The translations under genes were made by a program, and so were the position numbers. 12,319 nucleotides of DNA from the NCBI GenBank assembly GCA_900769405.1, contig CAAGGL010000016.1, positions 1 through 12,319 of the forward strand, given 5' to 3'. The number at the start of each line of letters is the position of its first letter. Within the stretch, counting starts at the first letter, position 1. The stretch is from an uncultured Alistipes sp. GTDB lineage: Bacteria; Bacteroidota; Bacteroidia; Bacteroidales; Rikenellaceae. This document shows, piece after piece, positions 6,025-11,982 of the stretch. Under the pieces are notes generated by a model, which saw nothing but the letters and a program-made list of their open reading frames with translations, was not told where the DNA came from and did no database searches.

Positions 6025-6507
6025 ATGACAACGATAATGGATAAACAGCAAAAGTGGCTACTCCGACAGTTCCACACACTGTGCAGCCGTCTTGGTATGA
6101 AAGAACACGAGAAGCGTGCCCTTATAGAGAGTTATGGCGTGGAGAGTAGCAAGGATATCGACAACCACGACCTTATGGACTTGTGCCATACTCTCGAGCT
6201 CCGCCTCAACAAAGGTGCTTCCGAAGCTGACCACCTACGCAAGCGAACCATAGCAGCCATCGGCGGTTGGTTACGCCTCACGGGCAAGGAGGAGAACATC
6301 GAGGTCATCAAAGGCATCGCTTGCCGAGCCACGGGTTACGAGAACTTCAACAAGATACCGACCGAGCGTTTGCGTAATGTGTACAACACATTCCTCAACA
6401 AGCAGCGAGACCATAGGCAAGCACAGGCGGTGGCAGATGAGTACATCGCACAGATCCTGGCAACAGCACAGACAACAACAGTACAAAACAATACAATGCT
6501 TAACTAA
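6025..6507 (+). CDS. GemA/Mu gp16-like protein (160 aa)
   Basis: A helical protein whose two parts match the layout of Mu GemA (gp16, DUF1018). The first half (QKWLLRQFHTLCSRLGM, EHEKRALIESYGVESSKDI, HDLMDLCHTLE) resembles the GemA N-terminal helical repeat. The second half (RTIAAIGGWLRLTG at about 74-87, CRATGYENFNKIP at about 100-112, LRNVYNTFLNKQRDH) resembles its C-terminal module. Known in Mu: GemA modulates host gene expression and DNA supercoiling. Its position after the MuB region and before Gam-type genes agrees. ATG 6025 is taken; ATG 6037 (MDKQQKWLL) is a good alternative. The polar Gln/Thr tail (TAQTTTVQNN) is low complexity. Confidence 0.65.
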   Translation: MTTIMDKQQKWLLRQFHTLCSRLGMKEHEKRALIESYGVESSKDIDNHDLMDLCHTLELRLNKGASEADHLRKRTIAAIGGWLRLTGKEENIEVIKGIACRATGYENFNKIPTERLRNVYNTFLNKQRDHRQAQAVADEYIAQILATAQTTTVQNNTMLN

Positions 6508-6521
6508 AAACATCAAACATT

Positions 6522-6746
6522 ATGGCAAGACAGACAACAGCTGCATCAGGCGGCATTGGATTTTATGGGTTGCTTACGATAGCACTCATCGTGTTAAAAC
6601 TCACGAGCGTAATTGCGTGGTCGTGGTGGTGGGTTCTCGCCCCTCTATGGTTGCCCGTAGTTCTACTGCTTCTATTCGCAGTGTTCGCATTCATCTACAC
6701 AGGTATCAAAATGAGAAAAGACGATGAAAATCTACATAAGTGGTAA
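6522..6746 (+). CDS. Small membrane protein, 'transmembrane Fragile-X-F' type (74 aa)
   Basis: Two hydrophobic helices are evident: about residues 11-33 (IGFYGLLTIALIVLKLTSVI) and 37-62 (VLAPLWLPVVLLLLFAVFAF), joined by a Trp-rich turn (WSWWW). The tail MRKDDENLHKW is charged. The pattern is shared with short phage membrane proteins automatically labelled transmembrane Fragile-X-F protein; function is unknown. Its 3' end overlaps the next gene by 23 bases, indicating coupled translation. Location in the early operon suggests a host-modifying rather than lysis role, but a holin-like activity cannot be excluded. Confidence 0.7.
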   Translation: MARQTTAASGGIGFYGLLTIALIVLKLTSVIAWSWWWVLAPLWLPVVLLLLFAVFAFIYTGIKMRKDDENLHKW

Positions 6747-7050
6747 AATCTCCGACCTGCCAATGGAGGAGGTGCGCAAAAAGTTTGCGCAAGCCGAGCA
6801 ACAGATTGTGGCATTCGGGCACACGCCTGTAAACCCTCTCAACAACGGACAGCCCGAAGATGCAAGTTGGGAGAAGCAGATGACGGCAAGCCTTGGGTTA
6901 CTCCTGGAGAGCGATGCGATATATCTGCTACACGATTGGAAAGATAGCCGAGGAGCACGCATTGAGTGTGCAGTGGCAGCGGAGTTGGGCATCGAGGTAA
7001 TACCCCAACCGCAATACGGCTACTACGAGAGCAAACTAAACAAACGATAA
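6724..7050 (+). CDS. DUF4406 protein, nucleoside deoxyribosyltransferase-like (108 aa)
   Basis: The N terminus MKIYISGKISDLP, the HTPVNPL segment (about 33-39), DAIYLLHDWKDSRGARIE (about 64-81) and a final strand IEVI match the DUF4406 family, a compact relative of nucleoside 2-deoxyribosyltransferases. The Ser-Arg-Gly-Ala-x-x-Glu segment corresponds to the conserved motif with the catalytic-type Glu (Glu81). Related enzymes cleave or transfer the N-glycosidic bond of nucleosides or nucleotides, so a nucleotide-pool or signalling role is possible; the true substrate of phage DUF4406 proteins is not established. Its start overlaps the upstream membrane-protein gene. Confidence 0.85.
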   Translation: MKIYISGKISDLPMEEVRKKFAQAEQQIVAFGHTPVNPLNNGQPEDASWEKQMTASLGLLLESDAIYLLHDWKDSRGARIECAVAAELGIEVIPQPQYGYYESKLNKR

Positions 7051-7069
7051 CCATAAAAACAACAAGACA

Positions 7070-7585
7070 ATGGCAAGAGTTAAGAAAACAGTAGTTACGG
7101 GTGTTACCCGTGAGCAGATGGAAGATGCGTTTGGTCGCTATGCTTCCGCAGACGCAGAGGTGCAGAGCATCAATGCAGCAATGGATAAGCAGTTTGTTGC
7201 TATCCGAGAGAAACACGCAGACCGCCTGGCGGTGTTGGAGCAGGAGAAGACCGAGGCATTCGAGGTGATGCAGGTGTTCGCCACCGAGAACCGAGAGGAA
7301 TTATTCTCGAAGCGCAAGAGTATGGAGACCACACACGGCACGCTCGGTTTCCGTACAGGTCAGCCAAAGTTGAAGACCAAAAAGGGCTTTACCTGGGCAG
7401 CTGTATTGGAACTCCTCAAAAAGTTCGGCAAGGACTATATCCGCACTGTCGAGGAGCCTGCCAAGGATAAGCTTCTCGCTAACCGTGAAGACGAGGAGTG
7501 TCAGCAGTTGATGGAGGACTGCGGTATCTTGGTCGCACAGGACGAGACTTTCTATGTTGAACCTAAAAAGGAAAAGGAGGACTAA
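7070..7585 (+). CDS. gam: Mu Gam-like host-nuclease inhibitor (171 aa)
   Basis: Residues about 13-85 form a long charged helix typical of a Gam coiled coil (EQMEDAFGRYASADAEV through EQEKTEAFEVM). They are followed by the diagnostic Gam core: ETTHGTLGFRTGQPKLKTKK (about 85-105) and WAAVLELLKKFGKDYIRTVE. Length matches Mu Gam (174). Family knowledge: Gam dimerises on linear double-stranded DNA ends and blocks exonucleases such as RecBCD/AddAB, protecting transposition intermediates; it is related to Ku. It lies in the early operon 19 bases after the DUF4406 gene, as expected. Confidence 0.92.
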   Translation: MARVKKTVVTGVTREQMEDAFGRYASADAEVQSINAAMDKQFVAIREKHADRLAVLEQEKTEAFEVMQVFATENREELFSKRKSMETTHGTLGFRTGQPKLKTKKGFTWAAVLELLKKFGKDYIRTVEEPAKDKLLANREDEECQQLMEDCGILVAQDETFYVEPKKEKED

Positions 7586-7591
7586 CGCTGA

Positions 7592-7792
7592 ATGGAAAAG
7601 CGCAAGGAGTTCGTGAACGAGAAAATCGAACTATGTCGCAACTGCCAAGGCACGGGTAAGGTGGAAACCAAGCCCGTGTTTGGTCGAGCGAAAATTGAGG
7701 TCTGCCCTATATGCAAAGGGTCGGGTCTGATGAAGAAGCACATCGAGGGCGTAGTGATAGTTGAGCCTTACAACCCGATGGCTGCCGAATAG
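7592..7792 (+). CDS. DnaJ-type zinc-finger mini-protein (66 aa)
   Basis: Two CxxCxGxG motifs are present: CRNCQGTG at 15-22 and CPICKGSG at 38-45, separated by a basic stretch. This is one complete DnaJ-like zinc-binding unit with no J-domain. Such mini-proteins occur in phages and probably bind zinc; whether they act on protein, DNA or RNA is unknown. It starts 6 bases after the Gam stop. The C terminus (EGVVIVEPYNPMAAE) is short and lacks membrane features. Confidence 0.75.
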   Translation: MEKRKEFVNEKIELCRNCQGTGKVETKPVFGRAKIEVCPICKGSGLMKKHIEGVVIVEPYNPMAAE

Positions 7793-7874
7793 GCACAAAA
7801 AAACTCGCCTCCGAAAACGGAAAACGAGCATTTGGTTGGGGAACCGATGCAAAGATAATAAAAGTTTTCGGAAT
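7793..7874 (+). promoter_or_regulatory. Structured leader with mutually exclusive hairpins
   Basis: This 82-base spacer precedes the ATG at 7875. CCGAAAAC (7811-7818) is the exact reverse complement of GTTTTCGG (7864-7871), just before the start codon. The same 5' arm can instead form a local CCG-AAAA-CGG hairpin inside CTCG/CGAG (7804-7828). A third hairpin, GGTT-GGGG-AACC, lies at 7834-7845. The overlap suggests a possible translational switch. There is no U-run, so it is not a clear terminator. Confidence 0.3.
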
Positions 7875-8114
7875 ATGAGTTCAAAGCACCACATAAATAA
7901 ATTGCGCCTCATTAAAAATGTGTGCGCCATCGTACAGGAGCACTACGAGGAGGGCAACCGCTCACGGTGCTACAAAGAGGTGTGGAGAAAGTTTGTCTAT
8001 CCGATTTACCCGATGTGTTACCGCACATTCCTCTCGTATATCAACACGCCGCTTGGCGACCTGCGAGAACCTCCGAAAGACGACCCCCGACAACTTAAAC
8101 TCTTTGATAAATAG
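7875..8114 (+). CDS. Small basic protein of unknown function, last early gene (79 aa)
   Basis: The start chosen is ATG 7875 (MSSKHHINKLRLIKNVC), which leaves a leader after the zinc-finger gene; a longer in-frame start at 7761 would overlap that gene by 32 bases and runs through noncoding-looking sequence. The protein is basic and rich in aromatic residues (CYKEVWRKFVYPIYPMCYRTFLSYIN), with a Pro-rich tail ending in LKLFDK. The helices around residues 6-23 and 30-52 could form a DNA-binding fold. In Mu, the gene at the end of the early operon (mor) activates middle transcription; this position invites that idea, but no Mor signature is seen. Function is unknown. Confidence 0.6.
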   Translation: MSSKHHINKLRLIKNVCAIVQEHYEEGNRSRCYKEVWRKFVYPIYPMCYRTFLSYINTPLGDLREPPKDDPRQLKLFDK

Positions 8115-8116
8115 CA

Positions 8117-8144
8117 AACGCCACGCAACCCAATGCGTGGCGTT
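8117..8144. terminator. Bidirectional terminator between convergent operons
   Basis: AACGCCACGCA (8117-8127) and TGCGTGGCGTT (8134-8144) form a perfect 11-bp GC-rich stem with a six-base loop. On the plus strand it is followed by ACTATTTTA, and on the minus strand by TGCTATTTATC. It lies in the 36-bp gap between the early (plus) and late (minus) operons, so it should end both transcripts. Confidence 0.85.
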
Positions 8145-8150
8145 ACTATT

Positions 8151-8750
8151 TTAGGTAAACTGCTCATCGAAGACAAAGACAAACACATCGCCATCGTTCA
8201 GCGTAACCTTGAACGGCGTTTCTACGAGGTTGCGTCCGATCATCGAGCGGTCATAGCAGCGTGTTCTCCATATCTCGATGTCCTCACGCACCTGCTCGTG
8301 GTTGTGGTCGCTCTCGCTCTCCAGGTGTACGAATGTTCCGAAGCTTCGTTTTTTGTCCTCGGTTACACCTGCAAATCCCACGAATGCCTGTTCGATGGCT
8401 CGTATCAGATGTAGGCGATAAAGTGCAGCGTTCTTGTATGTGGAGTTGGCGGTGGCGAGTGTTGCCGTGAGTATATGGAGGCGCACCTCCACATCGGCAT
8501 ATTTCGAGCCGTTGCCCGACTGCCCCCACACTATCGGGCGGAACTCCACGAAGACTGCGGGCAACTCAAATGGGCGTTGCTCATTGAGGCGTGCCACCTG
8601 TTCGTTCCATAGGTCAAACGCCTTGATTGTTTGAGAGGGCTTTTCCGCCCCGCTGTTGGCATTTTGCTCCTTGATGTAGGTAGGAATGCCATCGACTGTG
8701 CGAACGCACGCCAAACGCGCTAAAATCGCATCATAAAGGGTTAATCTCAT
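8151..8750 (-). CDS. Structural-region hypothetical protein, possible tail terminator/connector (199 aa)
   Basis: This is the last gene of the leftward operon within the window. Its ATG (8750) overlaps the TGA of the upstream virion-morphogenesis gene by 4 bases, indicating coupled translation. The protein begins MRLTLYDAILARLACVRTV, has a mixed alpha/beta middle (RPFELPAVFVEFRPIVWG; YADVEVRLHILTATL) and ends VFVFDEQFT. The layout (N-terminal helix, then a strand pair, then VRLHIL) is like tail-terminator or neck proteins found next to Mu gpG homologues. That assignment is inference from position and secondary-structure pattern; no specific motif was recognised. Confidence 0.65.
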   Translation of the reverse strand: MRLTLYDAILARLACVRTVDGIPTYIKEQNANSGAEKPSQTIKAFDLWNEQVARLNEQRPFELPAVFVEFRPIVWGQSGNGSKYADVEVRLHILTATLATANSTYKNAALYRLHLIRAIEQAFVGFAGVTEDKKRSFGTFVHLESESDHNHEQVREDIEIWRTRCYDRSMIGRNLVETPFKVTLNDGDVFVFVFDEQFT

Positions 8751-9214
8751 CGTTTCATACTCTTTTTAACCAAATCCTCACTAAACTTTTGCAGGTTCTT
8801 GTTTACGATGTCGCCGAGTGCCTGCTGCACCTTGTCGTGGTCGCCGATAAACTGACGCTGTGGTATGTTTTGCGTTCGTTGATGGCTTCGCACGGTGTGG
8901 CTCTTGCCCTTGCTCGATTTTCGGGTGTGGCGTGGCACTGTTACCTTGCCCTTTCCGCCCTCGTTATGCACGGAGGCATACGGTAAGTGCGAGGTAAACA
9001 CGACCGAGTTGTCCCGAATATGTGAGCGTATCGAGCGGCGGAGTGCTCCCGTAACAATCAATATCGAACCTTTTTTGCCCGCCTTATTAGTCTTCGACAC
9101 TTTGGTTGCCACCCATTTGTCGCCAAAGAAACCCTGCTCTCGAAAGTTATTATCAAACATAGAGGTCAGTTTCACACGAGCATCACGGAGGATTTTGTCG
9201 TAAATGTTTGCCAT
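8747..9214 (-). CDS. Virion morphogenesis protein, Mu gpG / Phage_tail_S-like (155 aa)
   Basis: Typical features of the phage virion morphogenesis family are visible: an N-terminal basic helix (YDKILRDARVKLTSMFDNNF), a GALRRSIRSHI segment (about 57-67), a LPYASVHNEGG motif (about 78-88), a basic insert (PRHTRKSSKGKSH), and the conserved IPQRQFIGD (about 116-124) ahead of the C-terminal helix. In Mu, gpG acts in head/tail joining. It follows the gpF-like gene in the leftward operon, in the same order as Mu F then G. Unlike its other neighbours it is separated from the upstream gene by 113 bases, which hold an opposite-strand small-RNA candidate. Confidence 0.85.
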   Translation of the reverse strand: MANIYDKILRDARVKLTSMFDNNFREQGFFGDKWVATKVSKTNKAGKKGSILIVTGALRRSIRSHIRDNSVVFTSHLPYASVHNEGGKGKVTVPRHTRKSSKGKSHTVRSHQRTQNIPQRQFIGDHDKVQQALGDIVNKNLQKFSEDLVKKSMKR

Positions 9215-9217
9215 TTA

Positions 9218-9249
9218 TTTGTTTGGAACAAAAATTGTTACTATATTTG
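9218..9249 (+). promoter_or_regulatory. Bacteroidetes-type promoter for an antisense small RNA
   Basis: TTTG (9218-9221), a 20-bp spacer and TATATTTG (9242-9249) match the Bacteroidetes consensus, with the same 20-bp spacing as the early promoter. It reads rightward, against the surrounding late genes. Transcription should start at about 9256-9258. Confidence 0.6.
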
Positions 9250-9256
9250 CATCTGA

Positions 9257-9329
9257 ATTAAGGTCGCTAATGTAAGTCGCGTCGGGTGTAATCCCTTCTC
9301 AACGCATTTAGCGACCTTTGTTCTTTTTT
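9257..9329 (+). ncRNA. Candidate small RNA with long closing stem and terminator
   Basis: Just downstream of the promoter, AAGGTCGCTAA (9260-9270) pairs perfectly with TTAGCGACCTT (9308-9318), followed by TGTTCTTTTTTA, a good intrinsic-terminator tail on the plus strand. Inside, TG/CA extends the stem after a one-base bulge, and smaller pairings are possible (GCGT/ACGC, GGG/CCC). The transcript would be about 70 bases and has no useful reading frame. It is opposite to the late genes and touches the 3' end of the gpF-like gene (stop at 9328-9330). No known RNA family was recognised. Confidence 0.6.
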
Positions 9330-10626
9330 ATTCATAAAAGTTTGGTGGTGCATCGTGGCGCAACTGATTTAGCTTGCATTTTTCTCGAATGCAATACAAC
9401 ACCTCCGACTTGAAAACTTTATGTGCTTTAACATTGGCATAATAGGTTTTTCCACCAATTTCAACCTCATAGTACATAAAGTATGCAGCTTCGGGGTGTT
9501 TGCCCTCCTCGCACGGTCTCCAACCTACATACCTCCACGCTGTTGCCCGCTGTTCAATGCTGAGTAGAGAGTTACGAACTGCGATATTTCGAGAGTGGCT
9601 CATCGTTTCGTTTATTGAGCCACGAGTAATAAGCATATTACCCCAGTAGAAATTCTCACCCTTGATATTTAATCCGCCTACCTCTGGAATCTTGCGTTTT
9701 TTCCACTCGTTGATGTGCTGTTGTTGTTGCTTTAAGCATTGTTTTGCAACCTCGCCACACGCTTGACACATTGGCAACCCTCTATCTACGGGTGTTGCAA
9801 GTTTTAACGATGTACGCTGCGGACAATCCCCACACCCCTTTGGAAGATATGGGTGCTTGGGCGGGAATACCTCGAGCGTCTTGCCAGGATTGAAGCGGAA
9901 CATCTGCTGTTTGATGCTCTGCGTATTCTCGTCGCCTCGCTTTATCGCCTCCTCACTATCCGAAAGAGGGAAATCCTCACGCAGTACCTGGACAACCGTA
10001 CAACGGCAGTTCCAACCGTTAGGCGGTAGGTATCTATCCCAAAACTTATCGCTCGGTGGTAGCGTTACGCCATCGAGGGCGATGTGTGCCTCACGCACAC
10101 GCTCATCCCCCGCAGTGCGGTATTGTAGGTTGTAGTCGTCGCCATCACGCACAAAGTCTTGCCACTTGACCGCCATTTGGGTTGTGTGTACAGCGTGGTT
10201 GTACTCGGCATATAGGTATGTGTCGTTGTACTTGCTGTCGATGCGTTTTACATCTTCAAGGAACTTGGCGTATGGTTTGAGGTTGCCCTCCTCGTCCGTA
10301 AGTTCCAAACCAACCTCCGAGAGTGTGCGGTGCGTCTTGAAGCCCGAGAATATGAATGCGTTGTTGCGTAGTGCATAGGTCATCTCTTCGGGCATCTCCT
10401 GTGTAATCGAAGAGCCTATCGCACCATCGAGGGCGTTGTATGTCTCCTCGATAAGACGATGGGCGTGCGGATCTGCGAGCATATCTGCAGTGTAGCGTCC
10501 CTCCTTGTGCAGCCACTTGACTGCTTCCTCGAACACCTCGTGCTTGAATGGTATGCGTGGCGTGTCGGGTTTGGTGGCAAGGGTGATGATGTCGGGTGCA
10601 TAGAGTTCTGCCACCGCTCGGTTCAT
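9328..10626 (-). CDS. Mu gpF-like head morphogenesis protein with extra C-terminal domain (432 aa from ATG)
   Basis: The MuF signature is clear: LQYRTAGDERVREAHIALDG (about 167-186) followed by FWDRYLPPNGWNCRC (195-209). This protein class is a minor capsid component that works with the portal. Residues about 1-160 are helical, as in Bacteroidales homologues. After a Cys-rich linker (CGDC at 265-268; CQAC at 287-290) comes an additional alpha/beta domain, about 318-415 (RGSINETMSHSRN, YYEVEIGGKTYYANVKAHKVF). Its pattern resembles the BECR-type nuclease or polyvalent domains often fused to MuF proteins. The first ATG is at 10626, yet the frame is open and coding-like to at least 10728 without any start codon, and may be entered by a -1 frameshift from the portal gene. 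Confidence 0.9.
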   Translation of the reverse strand: MNRAVAELYAPDIITLATKPDTPRIPFKHEVFEEAVKWLHKEGRYTADMLADPHAHRLIEETYNALDGAIGSSITQEMPEEMTYALRNNAFIFSGFKTHRTLSEVGLELTDEEGNLKPYAKFLEDVKRIDSKYNDTYLYAEYNHAVHTTQMAVKWQDFVRDGDDYNLQYRTAGDERVREAHIALDGVTLPPSDKFWDRYLPPNGWNCRCTVVQVLREDFPLSDSEEAIKRGDENTQSIKQQMFRFNPGKTLEVFPPKHPYLPKGCGDCPQRTSLKLATPVDRGLPMCQACGEVAKQCLKQQQQHINEWKKRKIPEVGGLNIKGENFYWGNMLITRGSINETMSHSRNIAVRNSLLSIEQRATAWRYVGWRPCEEGKHPEAAYFMYYEVEIGGKTYYANVKAHKVFKSEVLYCIREKCKLNQLRHDAPPNFYE

Positions 10627-10674
10627 CAGGCGGTAGTAGTTGCGTTGCTCCTCCTTTTTAGTCTTGGGTTCTTG

Positions 10675-10728
10675 GGGGGCTTTACCGTCTTTGCCCTTGC
10701 CGTCCTTATCGCCCCCTACTCGAAAAAA
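10675..10728 (-). promoter_or_regulatory. Candidate -1 programmed frameshift signal
   Basis: On the minus strand, the portal gene ends in the heptamer T TTT TTC (10728-10722), in the correct phase for tandem -1 slippage and 3 bases before the TAG stop. After a 5-base spacer, GGGGGC (10716-10711) can pair with GCCCCC (10680-10675) around a 30-base purine-rich loop. The -1 frame continues without a stop into the gpF-like frame. Confidence 0.6.
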
Positions 10729-11960
10729 CCGCTCGTATCTTCACGCTTGCCGAGAATGTCAATCTTGTACTTGCTCTTGAAATACTCGGGGTCGATATCG
10801 TAGTACTGCAACAATACTCGTTCGAGCTCACGCTGCTGCTCTGGTGTGTATGTCGCTGCGTTGTCCCACTCGAAAGTGCAGCCCTCCAAAGGGAAGCCGT
10901 GTTTTACCATCTTTGGAATAAGACGGTCGTTCACGATGTACTGAATGAGCTTGTGGTCGGCAGCACACACATTCTCGAACACCTCGAGGTGCGTCTGCGA
11001 CTGCGACAACGAGCTACCGCTGTCGATGGTCATAGTTTGGTTGAGCACACCCTTTGAGATTTCCGAGTTGGCGAGGTTTACACGCTGCAGGTACACATTG
11101 TAGGCATCGCCTCGTGTACTCTCCTTAATCTCGATGTCCGTGCCATCAGGGAACAAACCCCAGGCAGCTGCACCCATATCGGCAAGCATCGCCTCGATCT
11201 GTCGGCGGTCTGATGGGTTCTGCGATGTGGTCTTACCGATACGCAGAGGCATACCGAAGATTTCGCCGAACACATCCCAATAAGCAATCATATTCTTCTT
11301 GGAGAGGGCGTGCGGAGCGCATTTGAGAAGCAGACCGAGGTCGTGCTTATCTCCCACCTCGACGCACCAATCCGAGAGGCGACCTGTGCGGTAGTCGATA
11401 CCGTTCTTTGGATCGTCGCCCCACTCACGCAGAAGCACGCCAAATTCGGGCACTACATTCTTGCGAGGTACAAGTTCTACCTCCGAGAAACGCATAATGC
11501 CGCTTGTGTCGGTGATGATGTCGCCTAACTGAATGAGCGAGTGTCCCCAGTATCGGCTATCGAGGGCGTGAAGCATAAAGTCGTAGAACCATTGGCTCTC
11601 GAATATCTTTTTTGCCTCCTCGTTCTCCTTGTCGTTGGCATCTTTGATGATGAACGATTTGAGTAGTGTTTTACCCATACGCTGCGAGATACAACCCGAC
11701 AAATGCAGGTCGATAAGCGTATCGGCGTAGATATCGTAGAGGGAGCCTCGGCGAGGGTTCTCTACATTCACCGCCTGTTGGTGTGCTGCACGCCATCTGC
11801 CTACATCCTGCTTTGTCAGGCTCTGCGTCTTCTGTTCGAGCATCGCAATAAGGCTTTGACGCTTGCGAGCATTGCCACCGTTGGCGTTATTCTTCTGTGC
11901 CGCGAGCTTCAAGCCCTCAATGGTTATCAACTCCTCTGCGGCGGTCTTCTTCTTTGCCAT
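10716..11960 (-). CDS. Mu-like portal protein, DUF935 family (414 aa)
   Basis: This would be the dodecameric portal through which DNA enters the head. DUF935 (Mu gp29) features include the N-terminal LYDIYADTLIDLHLSGCISQR (about 74-94), DSRYWGHSLIQLG, the wing region ending YWDVFGEIFGMPLRIGKT, and the conserved ANSEISKGVLNQTMTIDSGS followed by SQTHLEVFENVCAADHKLIQ. It is shorter than Mu gp29 (512). It ends SGFFE at a TAG that sits on a candidate -1 slip site, which would extend it into the gpF-like protein through a Lys/Gly-rich linker. ATG 11960 (MAKKKTAAEE) follows the DUF1320 gene by 22 bases. Confidence 0.92.
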   Translation of the reverse strand: MAKKKTAAEELITIEGLKLAAQKNNANGGNARKRQSLIAMLEQKTQSLTKQDVGRWRAAHQQAVNVENPRRGSLYDIYADTLIDLHLSGCISQRMGKTLLKSFIIKDANDKENEEAKKIFESQWFYDFMLHALDSRYWGHSLIQLGDIITDTSGIMRFSEVELVPRKNVVPEFGVLLREWGDDPKNGIDYRTGRLSDWCVEVGDKHDLGLLLKCAPHALSKKNMIAYWDVFGEIFGMPLRIGKTTSQNPSDRRQIEAMLADMGAAAWGLFPDGTDIEIKESTRGDAYNVYLQRVNLANSEISKGVLNQTMTIDSGSSLSQSQTHLEVFENVCAADHKLIQYIVNDRLIPKMVKHGFPLEGCTFEWDNAATYTPEQQRELERVLLQYYDIDPEYFKSKYKIDILGKREDTSGFFE

Positions 11961-11982
11961 TTAATCGCTGTTTGAACGCTGT

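Noticed and set aside
10459..10803. Plus-strand frame covering the portal-gpF junction
   Set aside because: A shadow of the minus-strand coding sequence; no plausible promoter or leader, and the translation has no recognisable motifs.
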